NCBI GenBank assembly: GCA_014728035.1
Contig: WJMJ01000079.1
Span: 108,827 to 172,826, forward strand
Origin: Promethearchaeota archaeon
GTDB taxonomy: Archaea; Asgardarchaeota; Thorarchaeia; Thorarchaeales; Thorarchaeaceae
DNA length: 64,000 bases
Direction of reading: 5' to 3'
Shown here: positions 42,837-52,011 of the stretch, one piece after another
How positions within the stretch are numbered: position 1 is the first letter of the stretch
How the letters are laid out: each line of letters begins with the position of its first letter
Translations under genes and position numbers: made by a program
Notes under the pieces: model-generated
What the model was told of the DNA's origin: nothing
What the model saw: only the letters and a program-made list of their open reading frames with translations
Databases searched by the model: none

Positions 42837-44027
42837 CTAGATAATATCTAGCTTTTTACCTACCTTTTCGTAGGCCGATAGAGCAACATCTAGTTGTTCT
42901 TTGGAAAGACCAGAATTCATCATATTTCTGATTCTTGCCTTATCACGAGCTACCATTGGGAATACAATTGGCAGAGCGAGGATACCTTCTTCGTAGAGGC
43001 CTTCACTGAGAGCTACTGCTTTCGAACTCTCTCCGCACATTGCTGGAATAATTGGAGTTTGACTGTTGCCAGTATCAAAACCCATGTCTTCAAGCCCTTT
43101 GATGAAATACTCTCTGTTGTCCCAAAGATTGTTGACATGCTCTTCCTCAGTTTCAAGAACATCAATAGCTGCAATACATGCTGCTGCAGTTGCTGGTGGG
43201 TGTGATGCACTAAGGAGCCAAGAGCGACTCTTATTGTATGCATAATTGACCATATCTCGAGAGCCTGATACATGACCTCCCATTACACCAAATGCTTTGC
43301 TAAACGTACCCATTTCAAAGTGCACATCATCATGAGTTAGATCGAAGTGTGATACGATTCCACGGCCTCCTTTTCCAAGCACGGCTTCTCCGTGAGCATC
43401 ATCAACGTAAATCATAGCACCATGTTCTTTTCCAAGCTTGACAATCTCGTCGAGAGGAGCAATATCTCCATCCATGCTAAATACACCATCAGTGATGATG
43501 AGTATTTTTCCTGGTTCGTCTTTTTCAGCCTCTTTAAGCACTCTTTCGAGGTCTGCCATGTCACTGTGTTTGTAAACAAAGCGGGTTGCTTTGGTCAATC
43601 TAACCCCATCAATGATACTTCCATGGTTCAACTCATCTGAAATGATTGCGTCACCTCTACCTACAAGCTGAGGAATAAGACCCTCATTTGTAGTGAATCC
43701 AGCACTGTATGTTAGAGCTGCTTCAGCTCCTTTGAATTTAGCTAGTCTTCGCTCAAGTTCAAGATGTACATCCATTGTTCCTGCAATGGCACGAACAGAG
43801 CCAGAGCCAGCACCGTGTGTTTTAATTGCTTCAATAGCTGCTTCTTTCAGTTTTGGGTGATTGCTAAGGTTCAGATAGTTGTTACTACAGAGCATAATAA
43901 CCTCGTCACCATCAACTGTGGCTTTAGGGGTACTTGGTCCCTGTAACTCGCGAATTTTCCAATCAAGATTCTGTTCAACGAGCTTCTGATATTCTTCTTT
44001 CATCCATCCAATTGGGTCTCGTTTCAT
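42837..44027 (-). CDS. kbl: Glycine C-acetyltransferase (2-amino-3-ketobutyrate CoA ligase)
   Basis: PLP-dependent alpha-oxoamine synthase. It shows the N-terminal CSNNYLNLSNHPKLKEAA, ITDGVFSMDGDIAPL, IYVDDAHGEAVLG and the PLP Lys in GTFSKAFGVMGG (near 242). Length 396 is right for Kbl, which splits 2-amino-3-ketobutyrate with CoA into glycine and acetyl-CoA in threonine breakdown. BioF (biotin) is the main alternative, but no biotin genes are near. The upstream region carries two 9-bp direct repeats. Confidence 0.85.
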   Translation of the reverse strand: MKRDPIGWMKEEYQKLVEQNLDWKIRELQGPSTPKATVDGDEVIMLCSNNYLNLSNHPKLKEAAIEAIKTHGAGSGSVRAIAGTMDVHLELERRLAKFKGAEAALTYSAGFTTNEGLIPQLVGRGDAIISDELNHGSIIDGVRLTKATRFVYKHSDMADLERVLKEAEKDEPGKILIITDGVFSMDGDIAPLDEIVKLGKEHGAMIYVDDAHGEAVLGKGGRGIVSHFDLTHDDVHFEMGTFSKAFGVMGGHVSGSRDMVNYAYNKSRSWLLSASHPPATAAACIAAIDVLETEEEHVNNLWDNREYFIKGLEDMGFDTGNSQTPIIPAMCGESSKAVALSEGLYEEGILALPIVFPMVARDKARIRNMMNSGLSKEQLDVALSAYEKVGKKLDII

Positions 44028-44043
44028 AACTTTTCACCGAAAT

Positions 44044-44103
44044 TATCGTACGCTCAAAGGCTAAGATATCGTACGGGGTGGCCAGAAAAAATGAGGTATA
44101 TAT
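44044..44103 (-). promoter_or_regulatory. kbl promoter with two direct repeats
   Basis: TATCGTACG occurs at 44044-44052 and 44067-44075, 23 bp apart; each contains the palindrome CGTACG. A TATA-like TATATA lies near 44097-44103 on the minus strand, so the repeats fall around the start of transcription and the leader of kbl. Confidence 0.45.
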
Positions 44104-44142
44104 GGGCTTCGCTCACGGATATATATTTCAAAATAAAGATAG

Positions 44143-44169
44143 AAGAGGTTCTTAAAAGAAGAACCTCTT
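44143..44169 (-). terminator. Stem-loop downstream of the helix-hairpin-helix gene
   Basis: AAGAGGTTCTT (44143-44153), loop of 5, AAGAACCTCTT (44159-44169): perfect 11-bp stem, followed on the minus strand by CTATCTTTATTTTG. Confidence 0.6.
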
Positions 44170-44177
44170 AATTCAAG

Positions 44178-44828
44178 TTACTTAGTGTGACTCTTGGCCT
44201 CTTCAATCCATTTCTTTACCATTTCTAGATTGAATGTATAGCCCCGTGGTACTTGTACATGGCCAAGGTCTACTGCTCGTTTGATATCTTCAAGCAATTC
44301 TTCAGGGTTGGCAATTGCTAATTCGCCAAGTCCTAGGATTCCTCCACCATAGACGATTGCTTCAGCATCTTCCTCTGAAACTGATTTAAGCCATGCAAAT
44401 TTACTCATTGCAATCCAACGAGATGCAACATCAATCCCCACATCGCAAATCTTAGCCACATCTTCTGCATTTGATTTCATCAGATCATAGACAGTACTAA
44501 TTCCAGCGTTTCTCAAATCTTCACCATAAGCTTTTCCAATTCCTTCAATGGTTTCAATTGGCAATGATTCAAGAACTGCATCTGGAATCTCTACTTCGGG
44601 TACATATTCTTCAATAGGATGAACTTCCTTCTTAGCTACTGCTCTGGACTCTACTATTTCTCCAGCTGTTGAATCCTTGCTACATACAACACCAATTAGT
44701 CCTGTAGCAGAAATCATCAATAATGTAACTACTGAAAAAGTATTACTTGATGCAATTAGCAATAAAAGAGCAATTCCTGAGAACACAATAGTTCCTACTA
44801 CTGCTCCTTTTTTCTCCACGCTATTCAT
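44178..44828 (-). CDS. Membrane-anchored helix-hairpin-helix protein
   Basis: 216 residues. Two N-terminal transmembrane helices (about 8-48), then a charged linker, then helix-hairpin-helix repeats (IETIEGIGKAYGEDLRNAGI, then TVYDLMKSNAEDVAKICDVG) of the kind seen in DUF4332 and DNA-polymerase-like HhH domains. These may bind DNA or proteins near the membrane. The gene is followed by an 11-bp stem-loop. No partner gene is evident. Confidence 0.7.
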   Translation of the reverse strand: MNSVEKKGAVVGTIVFSGIALLLLIASSNTFSVVTLLMISATGLIGVVCSKDSTAGEIVESRAVAKKEVHPIEEYVPEVEIPDAVLESLPIETIEGIGKAYGEDLRNAGISTVYDLMKSNAEDVAKICDVGIDVASRWIAMSKFAWLKSVSEEDAEAIVYGGGILGLGELAIANPEELLEDIKRAVDLGHVQVPRGYTFNLEMVKKWIEEAKSHTK

Positions 44829-44894
44829 ATAATCAAAATCCTAATACACTTACACAAATTACTTGGATACTTCCATTTTGAATCTTTTCTACAT

Positions 44895-47003
44895 TTAAGT
44901 GCCATCGATTATTGTTATGTACAATGAATGCCAATTGAAGTCTTTAATTGAAAATGAACTTATACGATTTGCTTGGTTTGTGAGCAAATTAGTATGATAT
45001 ATGTGATTTTTCAATTCTAGGTAGTAATTGCCATAATCATCAATAACTCCGCAGTTTCTTGGATCTTCTTTTCCATTAGAGTAATATCCATTATGCCATT
45101 TGAACCAATGCGCTCCTACTGTGAATGGAAGAGCGAATAATTGACTTATGAGGTTTTGATATGCAATCCCTCTCTGTATCTGGGTATTGACAGTTTTTTG
45201 CCTCCATCTCTCGATAGGTACATCTGTGTCAGCAGCAGCTACACCAAATTCGCCAATTATTATTGGGCGCTTAGTGGTTTTGTAAAATGTGTCTTCTAGG
45301 TCCAGAAGGTATTCTCTGATGTAATGCGTTCTCATTCTGTTATAGTCTGGATATGCATTAATACCGATAATATCAAAATCTGAAAAGAGATCCATCACTC
45401 GTTTTAGGCACTTGGAGTAATAACCTGGTCCATCGTATGCAATACGATTTGATATAATCAGCTTGTGTGGAGTGTTATGTGCATCTTCTGCAGTTTTGAC
45501 TGCATGAATCACATGATAGCAGTATGCTCGATAGATCTCTCGTTCGAATGCATACATGTCCTGCATAACTCTAGTATCGTTCCATCCGCGGATTCGAACC
45601 GGATCATTTCTTGATTGAAGGTTCTGCCAAGAAGAATACGAGTATGTGTGCCAATTGCTAGACCATGCTAAATTCAATTCCCCAATCGTTTCATATACTC
45701 CATTTGGTGGTATTTTTGCCCCACTTACTAGACTGGTTAAATTTCCCTGTAACCATTCTGTTAGGACTCTACTACACGCTTCGCTGTAGACATATTTGTA
45801 AACTGGGCCATATGCCATTTCATTGTCGGTCCAATATCCCAGAAAGTCTTCTCTCTCAAGTAACCACTCAGGCATGCTATTATTTGCTAATTGATAAACA
45901 TAGTCTTGCCAAGCTGCATCAAATGGGTCTGGAAATTGATGAGCTCCATTAGCACCGAATGTAGTACCGATATGGTCTTGTAGAACCCAATTTGGTGTTT
46001 CTTCTTCAATAGTAACTTCAGTTCCGAAGTTCAGCCATTGGATATAGTTACGTGTTGGACCATTCACAGTATCGCGATATCCCGTATTACAGGCTAAATC
46101 CTTCTTGAGCATGAGTCTTGCTAAACCACGATAGGTTTCAATCTCCTGACTATTTGGCTCACCTAGATTTTCCCATAGGTATGGATTTGATTCTGGATTC
46201 AGTCCTGCACTAACAACACTTGTAGACCAAAAACAATGTCCTGTTTTATTTACTAGCCACCACGAACCAGCAATCTTCTCAAGATGAGTTGTTTCTCCTG
46301 ATGAACCAGTTGGTTTATCCCCCCCTAGACTTGGAGGTTCAAAACGACCTAAGGTTGATACACTGTTGTATTGTGTGTCAGATAGTTCTACGAGAAATAT
46401 ATCATCAAACCAAACCGTTCCCGGTGAATTATCTAATTGTATGTCAACTCTAATTGATGTGGTCCCGGACGGAATAGTTTCAATGACAAATGAGTTAGGT
46501 ATCCACGCAGTTTCATTTGAACAACGGAATAAATCAATATCCAATGTTTCTTCTAGACTGTTATATTTCACTTTTGTTTCAATTGATCCGAAATCTACGT
46601 TTTCTGATTTTGTATACAGATGCAATAGAAATCTTCTCTCTTCTACATTTGAACTAGAGAATTGGACATTAGTATATAGAATTGGTCGATTCTCCCAGCC
46701 TTCTTCATTCCATGAATTACTTAGCATTAAACAACGATTTCCAGAATGAGCTATTTGTTCATCATGGATCCATGAGTATTCAGCGTTTCCAGCGTCATAA
46801 TGCCATTCTTCAGGCACACCATCATCTGAATATACACCTTCTTCAAAACTTGGATTCCTAATAAGATTCTCTAAATTTGAAATATTAAGTACATTTCCGT
46901 TAATTGAATCATGTGGAGATTCATAGAAAGTGATAAAGAGCAACGTCCCCAACAATCCGATGATAGCAAGAGAAATTATCATTTTGCCTTTTCGTGATGG
47001 CAT
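44895..47003 (-). CDS. Secreted agarase-like glycoside hydrolase
   Basis: 702 residues. An N-terminal signal anchor (KMIISLAIIGLLGTLLFIT) is followed by a carbohydrate-binding-like beta domain (about 45-205, LIRNPSFEEGVYSDD) and a TIM barrel (240-690). The barrel starts WWLVNKTGHCFWSTS, a pattern seen in GH50/agarase-like and GH42-related enzymes. Likely acid/base Glu is in GYWTDNEM (near 394) and nucleophile Glu in PIIIGEFGV (near 584). It should cut an extracellular polysaccharide; the substrate is unknown. A transporter gene lies just upstream on the same strand. Confidence 0.8.
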   Translation of the reverse strand: MPSRKGKMIISLAIIGLLGTLLFITFYESPHDSINGNVLNISNLENLIRNPSFEEGVYSDDGVPEEWHYDAGNAEYSWIHDEQIAHSGNRCLMLSNSWNEEGWENRPILYTNVQFSSSNVEERRFLLHLYTKSENVDFGSIETKVKYNSLEETLDIDLFRCSNETAWIPNSFVIETIPSGTTSIRVDIQLDNSPGTVWFDDIFLVELSDTQYNSVSTLGRFEPPSLGGDKPTGSSGETTHLEKIAGSWWLVNKTGHCFWSTSVVSAGLNPESNPYLWENLGEPNSQEIETYRGLARLMLKKDLACNTGYRDTVNGPTRNYIQWLNFGTEVTIEEETPNWVLQDHIGTTFGANGAHQFPDPFDAAWQDYVYQLANNSMPEWLLEREDFLGYWTDNEMAYGPVYKYVYSEACSRVLTEWLQGNLTSLVSGAKIPPNGVYETIGELNLAWSSNWHTYSYSSWQNLQSRNDPVRIRGWNDTRVMQDMYAFEREIYRAYCYHVIHAVKTAEDAHNTPHKLIISNRIAYDGPGYYSKCLKRVMDLFSDFDIIGINAYPDYNRMRTHYIREYLLDLEDTFYKTTKRPIIIGEFGVAAADTDVPIERWRQKTVNTQIQRGIAYQNLISQLFALPFTVGAHWFKWHNGYYSNGKEDPRNCGVIDDYGNYYLELKNHIYHTNLLTNQANRISSFSIKDFNWHSLYITIIDGT

Positions 47004-47039
47004 GATTTATCGTCATTGAATCTGCTCCAAAAAGGATTA

Positions 47040-48374
47040 TTATGATAGCTCCGTTGATTCTGACAATTCTCGTTGTCTTTTTCTTTCTTCTACAATTTGT
47101 TTATTTCTTCTAACAGCTAAATACATGGGAATTACACAGAACGGATACAGCATGAAAGCAATTGGGAAGAAGAACCTTCCAAATGGCACAATCCCACCCA
47201 TTATACCGATTCCCAAAAGATATGAAGTAAGAAGCGTTCCTGTTTGTCTTGGAAAGGTCCACATGACTCTTGTGAGCGCGAGAGACCTCGCTCTACGCTC
47301 AGAGGAAATTTCGCCCATGAACAGTGAATTTGATGCAGGTCTCGCCATATTTGCAACTGCCATTCTTACAACATAGAATCCGACCATCACAAGAAAAATC
47401 GGAATGTACACCATTCCTATTGTCAGTAAGGGTGTCATCAGATACAATAGAAGAATCATTTTGATTTTTCCCACCCGTTCACTCTGAAGTCCTACAAATA
47501 GAGTTCCAGATGCCAAAGTAAGATTTGCTACTGCTGGCACAGATCCGAGAATAACTGGGTCTGGTGTATATGCTGCATTTATCCAGGGAATCAGATAAGG
47601 AACTACCATTCCACTGCTAATTCCCATCATTGCTTGACTAATCCCAAATAGAATAGCAGTGATCAAGTCATCACGAGATTCACCATTGAGTTCCTGTGAA
47701 TCCTCCTCCTCCTTTTCGATTTCTTCTTCTATAGCAGGTGTGATGTCTGGATTTGCGTGAAGCCATCTTTCTGTGAAGAATCCAAAGATACCTGCAGATA
47801 ATCGAGCTCCTCCCATGATATAGAATAGAATTGCGTATCTGAATAACGGATCTCCAGCTAATGGAAATGCTACAGGGTCGATAATGAATCCTGCTAGAAA
47901 CGGACCTGATGCTGCGGCAAGCGTTGCAACTGCAATTGTGATTCCGTATGATTTGGTACGTTCATCTCCCTTTTTTGTGTGATCTGCAATCAGAGAATCT
48001 AGTGATGTTCTGGTGAACCCAGAACCGATTCCAGTAAGTGCATATACGAGGATTATCATTAGCGAGTCTGTTACAAATGGAAGATAGAATAAACAAGCAC
48101 CATTAATAATTCCACCAAATAGGATTGCTGAACCTCTACCTTTTCTGTCGCTTAGAGTACCTGCTGGAAATAAGGCAATTGCTTGAACATATCCCGCTGC
48201 AGCTACCATTACTCCATAAAATGCTTCATCCTGACCAATGGCGAGAGCGAATAATGGGAGTGCGATTGAATTGAGCGCAAAACCAAAACGGTTGAAAAGA
48301 CTTAGCAAAGATAGTCTTGCAATCTTCTCAGTCTTTTTGTCTTTAGCACGTGATGTTAAGCTCTCTACACCCAT
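47040..48374 (-). CDS. MFS transporter
   Basis: Major facilitator with about 12 transmembrane helices. The motif-A region reads PAGTLSDRKGRGSAILFGG between helices 2 and 3. A long acidic cytosolic loop (EEEIEKEEEDSQELNGES) separates the halves, and the protein ends in a basic tail. Length 444. It lies 36 bases upstream of the glycoside hydrolase gene on the same strand, so sugar uptake or export is a fair guess; drug-efflux-type MFS remains possible. Confidence 0.88.
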   Translation of the reverse strand: MGVESLTSRAKDKKTEKIARLSLLSLFNRFGFALNSIALPLFALAIGQDEAFYGVMVAAAGYVQAIALFPAGTLSDRKGRGSAILFGGIINGACLFYLPFVTDSLMIILVYALTGIGSGFTRTSLDSLIADHTKKGDERTKSYGITIAVATLAAASGPFLAGFIIDPVAFPLAGDPLFRYAILFYIMGGARLSAGIFGFFTERWLHANPDITPAIEEEIEKEEEDSQELNGESRDDLITAILFGISQAMMGISSGMVVPYLIPWINAAYTPDPVILGSVPAVANLTLASGTLFVGLQSERVGKIKMILLLYLMTPLLTIGMVYIPIFLVMVGFYVVRMAVANMARPASNSLFMGEISSERRARSLALTRVMWTFPRQTGTLLTSYLLGIGIMGGIVPFGRFFFPIAFMLYPFCVIPMYLAVRRNKQIVEERKRQRELSESTELS

Positions 48375-48562
48375 GTAAATCTCTCTTAACTCGTTCTAAG
48401 ATGGTGGTTCTAGATTTGTCTGGCTATTGGCAAAATAAATGAATCCAATGCGGATATTGATTTGTCCATCAATGTACAATCAGCGCCCTATTATAATATC
48501 TACTCAACATTCATAATGGATTGAGTTCATGAAAATACAAGAATTCCAAGGGGACTAGATTA

Positions 48563-50170
48563 ATGGATAATGATGATATATTTGAAGAAGATTTTGACGA
48601 AGGCATGTATCTTGAGATACTTCGTGATAATCCCCCATTGAAACGATATGTGTCTCGTGGTGACACTCCAGATGATGTGGATATTTCAGGTCCACACGAA
48701 GATGCTGACGCTGCAATATCTAGGGTTATACGCTTTACAAAGAGTGATGGCACCCCACGTTTCCTCCCGGTTTTGGGTAGTGCTGGTATGGGGAAGACAC
48801 ATCTTTTCTGGGTAACTAAAGATCGAGAAGAATACATGACACCTGGGCCTTTTCTTACGGTTTATGTGCCCTCACCACCCTCACCCATTCGAGTCCCTTT
48901 ACATTTCTACGCATGTCTGGTAGACGAGGCTGGTGACAACATTTTCAAAACCACTGCAAGAATGCTATTAGAAAAATTTGGTGAGAAGAAGGGAGTATTC
49001 AGACAGCATTACGATTTTACTGATGTTATGAATGAAGCAGCTAGGGAATATCCTGGACTTGCGGCTGACGTAGTAAAGGTGATTCTTAGATATGAGCTAG
49101 ATGAAAAGAAGCGACCATTGGCTAGAAGGTGGTTATTGGCAGACGCTCTCAGTGATGAAGAGCTTGATGAATTAGATGTTCGAACTATTCTTGAAGAAGA
49201 CGATATAGTCATTATCGCCTTCAAATTGCTAGCTGAAGGTTCTGAGAGGCCTCTTGTACTGTTTGTTGATGAAATGGAAGGACCTTACAATACACATGGA
49301 GAAGAAGGCGAAAGGCAATTCTTGGAGGTAATCAAGAGACTCTACAATGAATGTCAGAACTTGGTACTTATTGCATCTTGTCTTAGCGAAATTTGGGCAA
49401 GGGTCTATGATATTGCAGATGCTCCGATGAAATCTAGAATGGAAACACCTGTTCAACTACGACATTTCACTCGTGATGATGTAGAAGAGTTCGTCAAAGA
49501 AACAATGATTCGTTATTGGGAAGAACAGAATATCGATTCACCAACTGAAGGAATCTTTCCAATGAATGCAGAAGATATTGATGCAGCGTTCAAAGCCTCT
49601 AATGGTGTTCCACGGGAAGCTATTCGCCAGGTCATTACCCGCCTTGATTCCATATTATTTGGAACGAAAGCAGAACCAGAACTACCTGTACAAGATGACT
49701 ATGTCGTTAAGCTAACAGCGAATGTGGTTGTTGGAGCTATCATCAAGGGTCTAAAACTTGCTGCTACTTCAAAAGGAGTTGAAGTAAACCTTCATGTTGC
49801 AAGTGGTAATGTTGGAAAACAAGCTACTGCTATTGTTGTTGTTAAACAAGGCGATACAGAACATTTCATTGGTATCGATGTACCAAATGTTAAGGATTGG
49901 AATAGAAGTGGTGGTGTTGGTGCATACTATTCTGCAAAACGGTTGAAAGATTTGATTGCTAGTGGAGACTGTGAAAAGGCAATTATGGCCGTTCCAGAAG
50001 AAACATCCGGAGCAAAATTCGAATCTCTGAGTGAGGAGTTAGGTGAAGACCTCTTTACACTTTTGTTGGATGAAGAGTCTGCTACTGCTCTGGTGAAGAT
50101 TACTAATATGGACCAACTCACTCCAAACCTTGAGAAATTCTTCAGTCACATTGTCGATAAACTCTTCTAA
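48563..50170 (+). CDS. P-loop AAA-type ATPase with unknown C-terminal domain
   Basis: 535 residues. Walker A is GSAGMGKT (72-79), Walker B LVLFVDEMEG (231-240), then a sensor-like IASCLSEIW and a helical lid. The first part resembles ORC/STAND or BREX-type ATPases. Residues 385-535 form an alpha/beta domain (VNLHVASGNVGKQATAIVVV, FIGIDVPNVKDW) that I cannot assign; a nuclease-like fold is one option. The ATG has AAGGGG about 10 bases upstream. A perfect stem-loop follows. It is monocistronic. Confidence 0.75.
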   Translation: MDNDDIFEEDFDEGMYLEILRDNPPLKRYVSRGDTPDDVDISGPHEDADAAISRVIRFTKSDGTPRFLPVLGSAGMGKTHLFWVTKDREEYMTPGPFLTVYVPSPPSPIRVPLHFYACLVDEAGDNIFKTTARMLLEKFGEKKGVFRQHYDFTDVMNEAAREYPGLAADVVKVILRYELDEKKRPLARRWLLADALSDEELDELDVRTILEEDDIVIIAFKLLAEGSERPLVLFVDEMEGPYNTHGEEGERQFLEVIKRLYNECQNLVLIASCLSEIWARVYDIADAPMKSRMETPVQLRHFTRDDVEEFVKETMIRYWEEQNIDSPTEGIFPMNAEDIDAAFKASNGVPREAIRQVITRLDSILFGTKAEPELPVQDDYVVKLTANVVVGAIIKGLKLAATSKGVEVNLHVASGNVGKQATAIVVVKQGDTEHFIGIDVPNVKDWNRSGGVGAYYSAKRLKDLIASGDCEKAIMAVPEETSGAKFESLSEELGEDLFTLLLDEESATALVKITNMDQLTPNLEKFFSHIVDKLF

Positions 50171-50177
50171 AAATCTA

Positions 50178-50210
50178 ATACACCCGTTTCGTGACGGGTG
50201 TATGCTTTTT
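50178..50210. terminator. Bidirectional stem-loop terminator
   Basis: ATACACCCGT (50178-50187), loop of 6, ACGGGTGTAT (50194-50203): perfect 10-bp stem, then TTTTT at 50206-50210 on the plus strand. It sits between the ATPase gene and the convergent gene ending at 50211, and on the minus strand is also followed by T-rich sequence. Confidence 0.75.
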
Positions 50211-51323
50211 CTAGTAATATCTGCGTTTCAAGTAAAACAAGGTGAATATACCGCCAGCACCTGCAGCACCAATTCCTAACCACATCATGGTCACGTTGCG
50301 ATTCAATCTGTTGAATTCCACCCATGGATCTTCCAAGGAATACCGTATCGATATTTGTCCATCAGGATTCTCTGCAAACAGATCGTTATTGTAGTTAAGA
50401 GAACTCTCTCCCAGTGTATCAAATATAATGAATAGATCTGGAACTTCAGTAAGAGAACCTCTATCTATCCAGAGTGAATATCGATGGTCTTTTTCACAGG
50501 TGAATGTGGTGTAGACTGAATCGTTTGAGATGGTATATAGATAGGTTGCTTTGTTATTGTCCCCATAGTCTTCAAAATCGATGATGTAAGCTGTAACATA
50601 AGGATGGTCATCGTAGTATGGAATGCCAAGTAGTCCAATTAGAAGCTCACATGTTTCACCTTTGTTGTATATGAAAAAGTAAGCTTCTTCTTCCTCTAAC
50701 ATTCCTATCCATTCGATCCAAATTCGACTCTCAGAACCAGATTGTCGAAATATGTAGGGATTTGCTTCACTAAAATAAGTGATGGATATAGTGTTAGCAT
50801 CCTGATAATCAATGTCTAGTTCATAAGATTCAGTATATTGAAAATCAATATCTTCAGGAGAATGTATTGATAGATTGTAAACAGCATCATCAAGTGGGTC
50901 TCTATTTGTAACGGCAATAGTATACAATGATGCAGCTTCTGCGTTAAATTGACATCTACAGGTGTAGTTCTCAAAATTATTACAAGTCGCTATTGCATTC
51001 TCTGAATAATTCCAGTTCTCAAACTCATAAATCGCAATTCCTAATTGAGGCCATCCAGTAGAACCCACGAACTCTAATACAGTGGCATTGACTGTGATTG
51101 GATAATCAGTCGCCCCTCTAACCCAGAGAACAAAAAATTGTGTGGTGTCTGCTTTAATTCCTTCATGTTCATAGTCTATAATATCGATTCCAGATGCATC
51201 ACTCTGAACGGGAAAAAGAATAATGATTCCACTACATAAGAGAATGCAAAGGAGTAAGACACTGAATGTTGATTCCCCAACTTTTCTCATGTACAGTGTA
51301 TCAATTCTTCTTCTTTTATTCAT
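50211..51323 (-). CDS. Membrane-anchored extracellular beta-rich protein
   Basis: 370 residues. A signal peptide (about 12-40, TFSVLLLCILLCSGIIILFP) is followed by repeated beta-rich domains with N-glycosylation-type sites, similar in feel to pre-peptidase C-terminal domains, and a C-terminal transmembrane helix (MMWLGIGAAGAGGIFTLFYL) before RRYY. Most of the protein faces outside. The start overlaps the end of the signal peptidase gene by 8 bases; ATG 51290 is an alternative. No family recognised. Confidence 0.65.
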   Translation of the reverse strand: MNKRRRIDTLYMRKVGESTFSVLLLCILLCSGIIILFPVQSDASGIDIIDYEHEGIKADTTQFFVLWVRGATDYPITVNATVLEFVGSTGWPQLGIAIYEFENWNYSENAIATCNNFENYTCRCQFNAEAASLYTIAVTNRDPLDDAVYNLSIHSPEDIDFQYTESYELDIDYQDANTISITYFSEANPYIFRQSGSESRIWIEWIGMLEEEEAYFFIYNKGETCELLIGLLGIPYYDDHPYVTAYIIDFEDYGDNNKATYLYTISNDSVYTTFTCEKDHRYSLWIDRGSLTEVPDLFIIFDTLGESSLNYNNDLFAENPDGQISIRYSLEDPWVEFNRLNRNVTMMWLGIGAAGAGGIFTLFYLKRRYY

Positions 51324-51900
51324 TCACTGTATCATCTGATATTGTTTCAGACTCTTCAAGCTCGTCTTCCTTGAAATACTCGTATATTTCCGGTCCGAAT
51401 AACAATATGATGAATACTATAATAACGGGGATGTATCCTCCACTTCTCATCCAAAGGCTGATATTTCCTACACCTGGTGCCGTATGGATGACCACCCCCA
51501 TAATCTCATCAATAGTCCTAAAATTAGGGTCTTGATTTGAGTTATTATCTCCTTTAGTGTAGAAGTGTTTGGTTCCATCTGGTTGCTCTTGAATCTCGAT
51601 TATTCGATGAACGATAGGTGAGGCATCGTACCAATCTGCAACGAACACGATAATGTCTCCGACCTGAATATCATCTTGTGCATGTGCTTGGATTACTAGT
51701 AGGTCTCCACGATAGAGTGTTGGTTCCATTGATCCACTTGTGACGACTACGAGAGGACTAGTAGTACCCATAGCGACCATGAATATCCCGTATCCTCCAA
51801 AAGTTCCACCAACGACAATGGCAAGAAGGAAGATGGTTTTAGCAGTTTCTGAGCGTGTATCCCATTTCAAGGCACTTTTTATTCGCTGCATCCTGTCCAC
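51316..51900 (-). CDS. Signal peptidase I, archaeal/ER type
   Basis: Cleaves signal peptides at the outer face of the membrane. Catalytic Ser57 lies in TSGSMEPTLYRGD, and His98 in SPIVHRI stands where bacterial enzymes have Lys, so it is the Sec11/archaeal kind; Asp in KGDNNSNQD completes the site. One transmembrane helix lies at about 20-45 and another near the C-terminus. Length 194. It is coupled to the downstream surface protein gene, which may be one of its substrates. Confidence 0.92.
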   Translation of the reverse strand: MDRMQRIKSALKWDTRSETAKTIFLLAIVVGGTFGGYGIFMVAMGTTSPLVVVTSGSMEPTLYRGDLLVIQAHAQDDIQVGDIIVFVADWYDASPIVHRIIEIQEQPDGTKHFYTKGDNNSNQDPNFRTIDEIMGVVIHTAPGVGNISLWMRSGGYIPVIIVFIILLFGPEIYEYFKEDELEESETISDDTVNE

Positions 51901-52011
51901 ATTGTCGGGATATTTTCATCAACTATTAAACCCTACGAAGAAATCACAATACCTCATACACAATGTATAACTATTGACTGAAGGATACGAACATGCCTTG
52001 AGGATAAGAAC

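Noticed and set aside
42894..43205. 103-residue plus-strand frame
   Set aside because: Fully inside kbl on the other strand; Cys/Trp-rich shadow.
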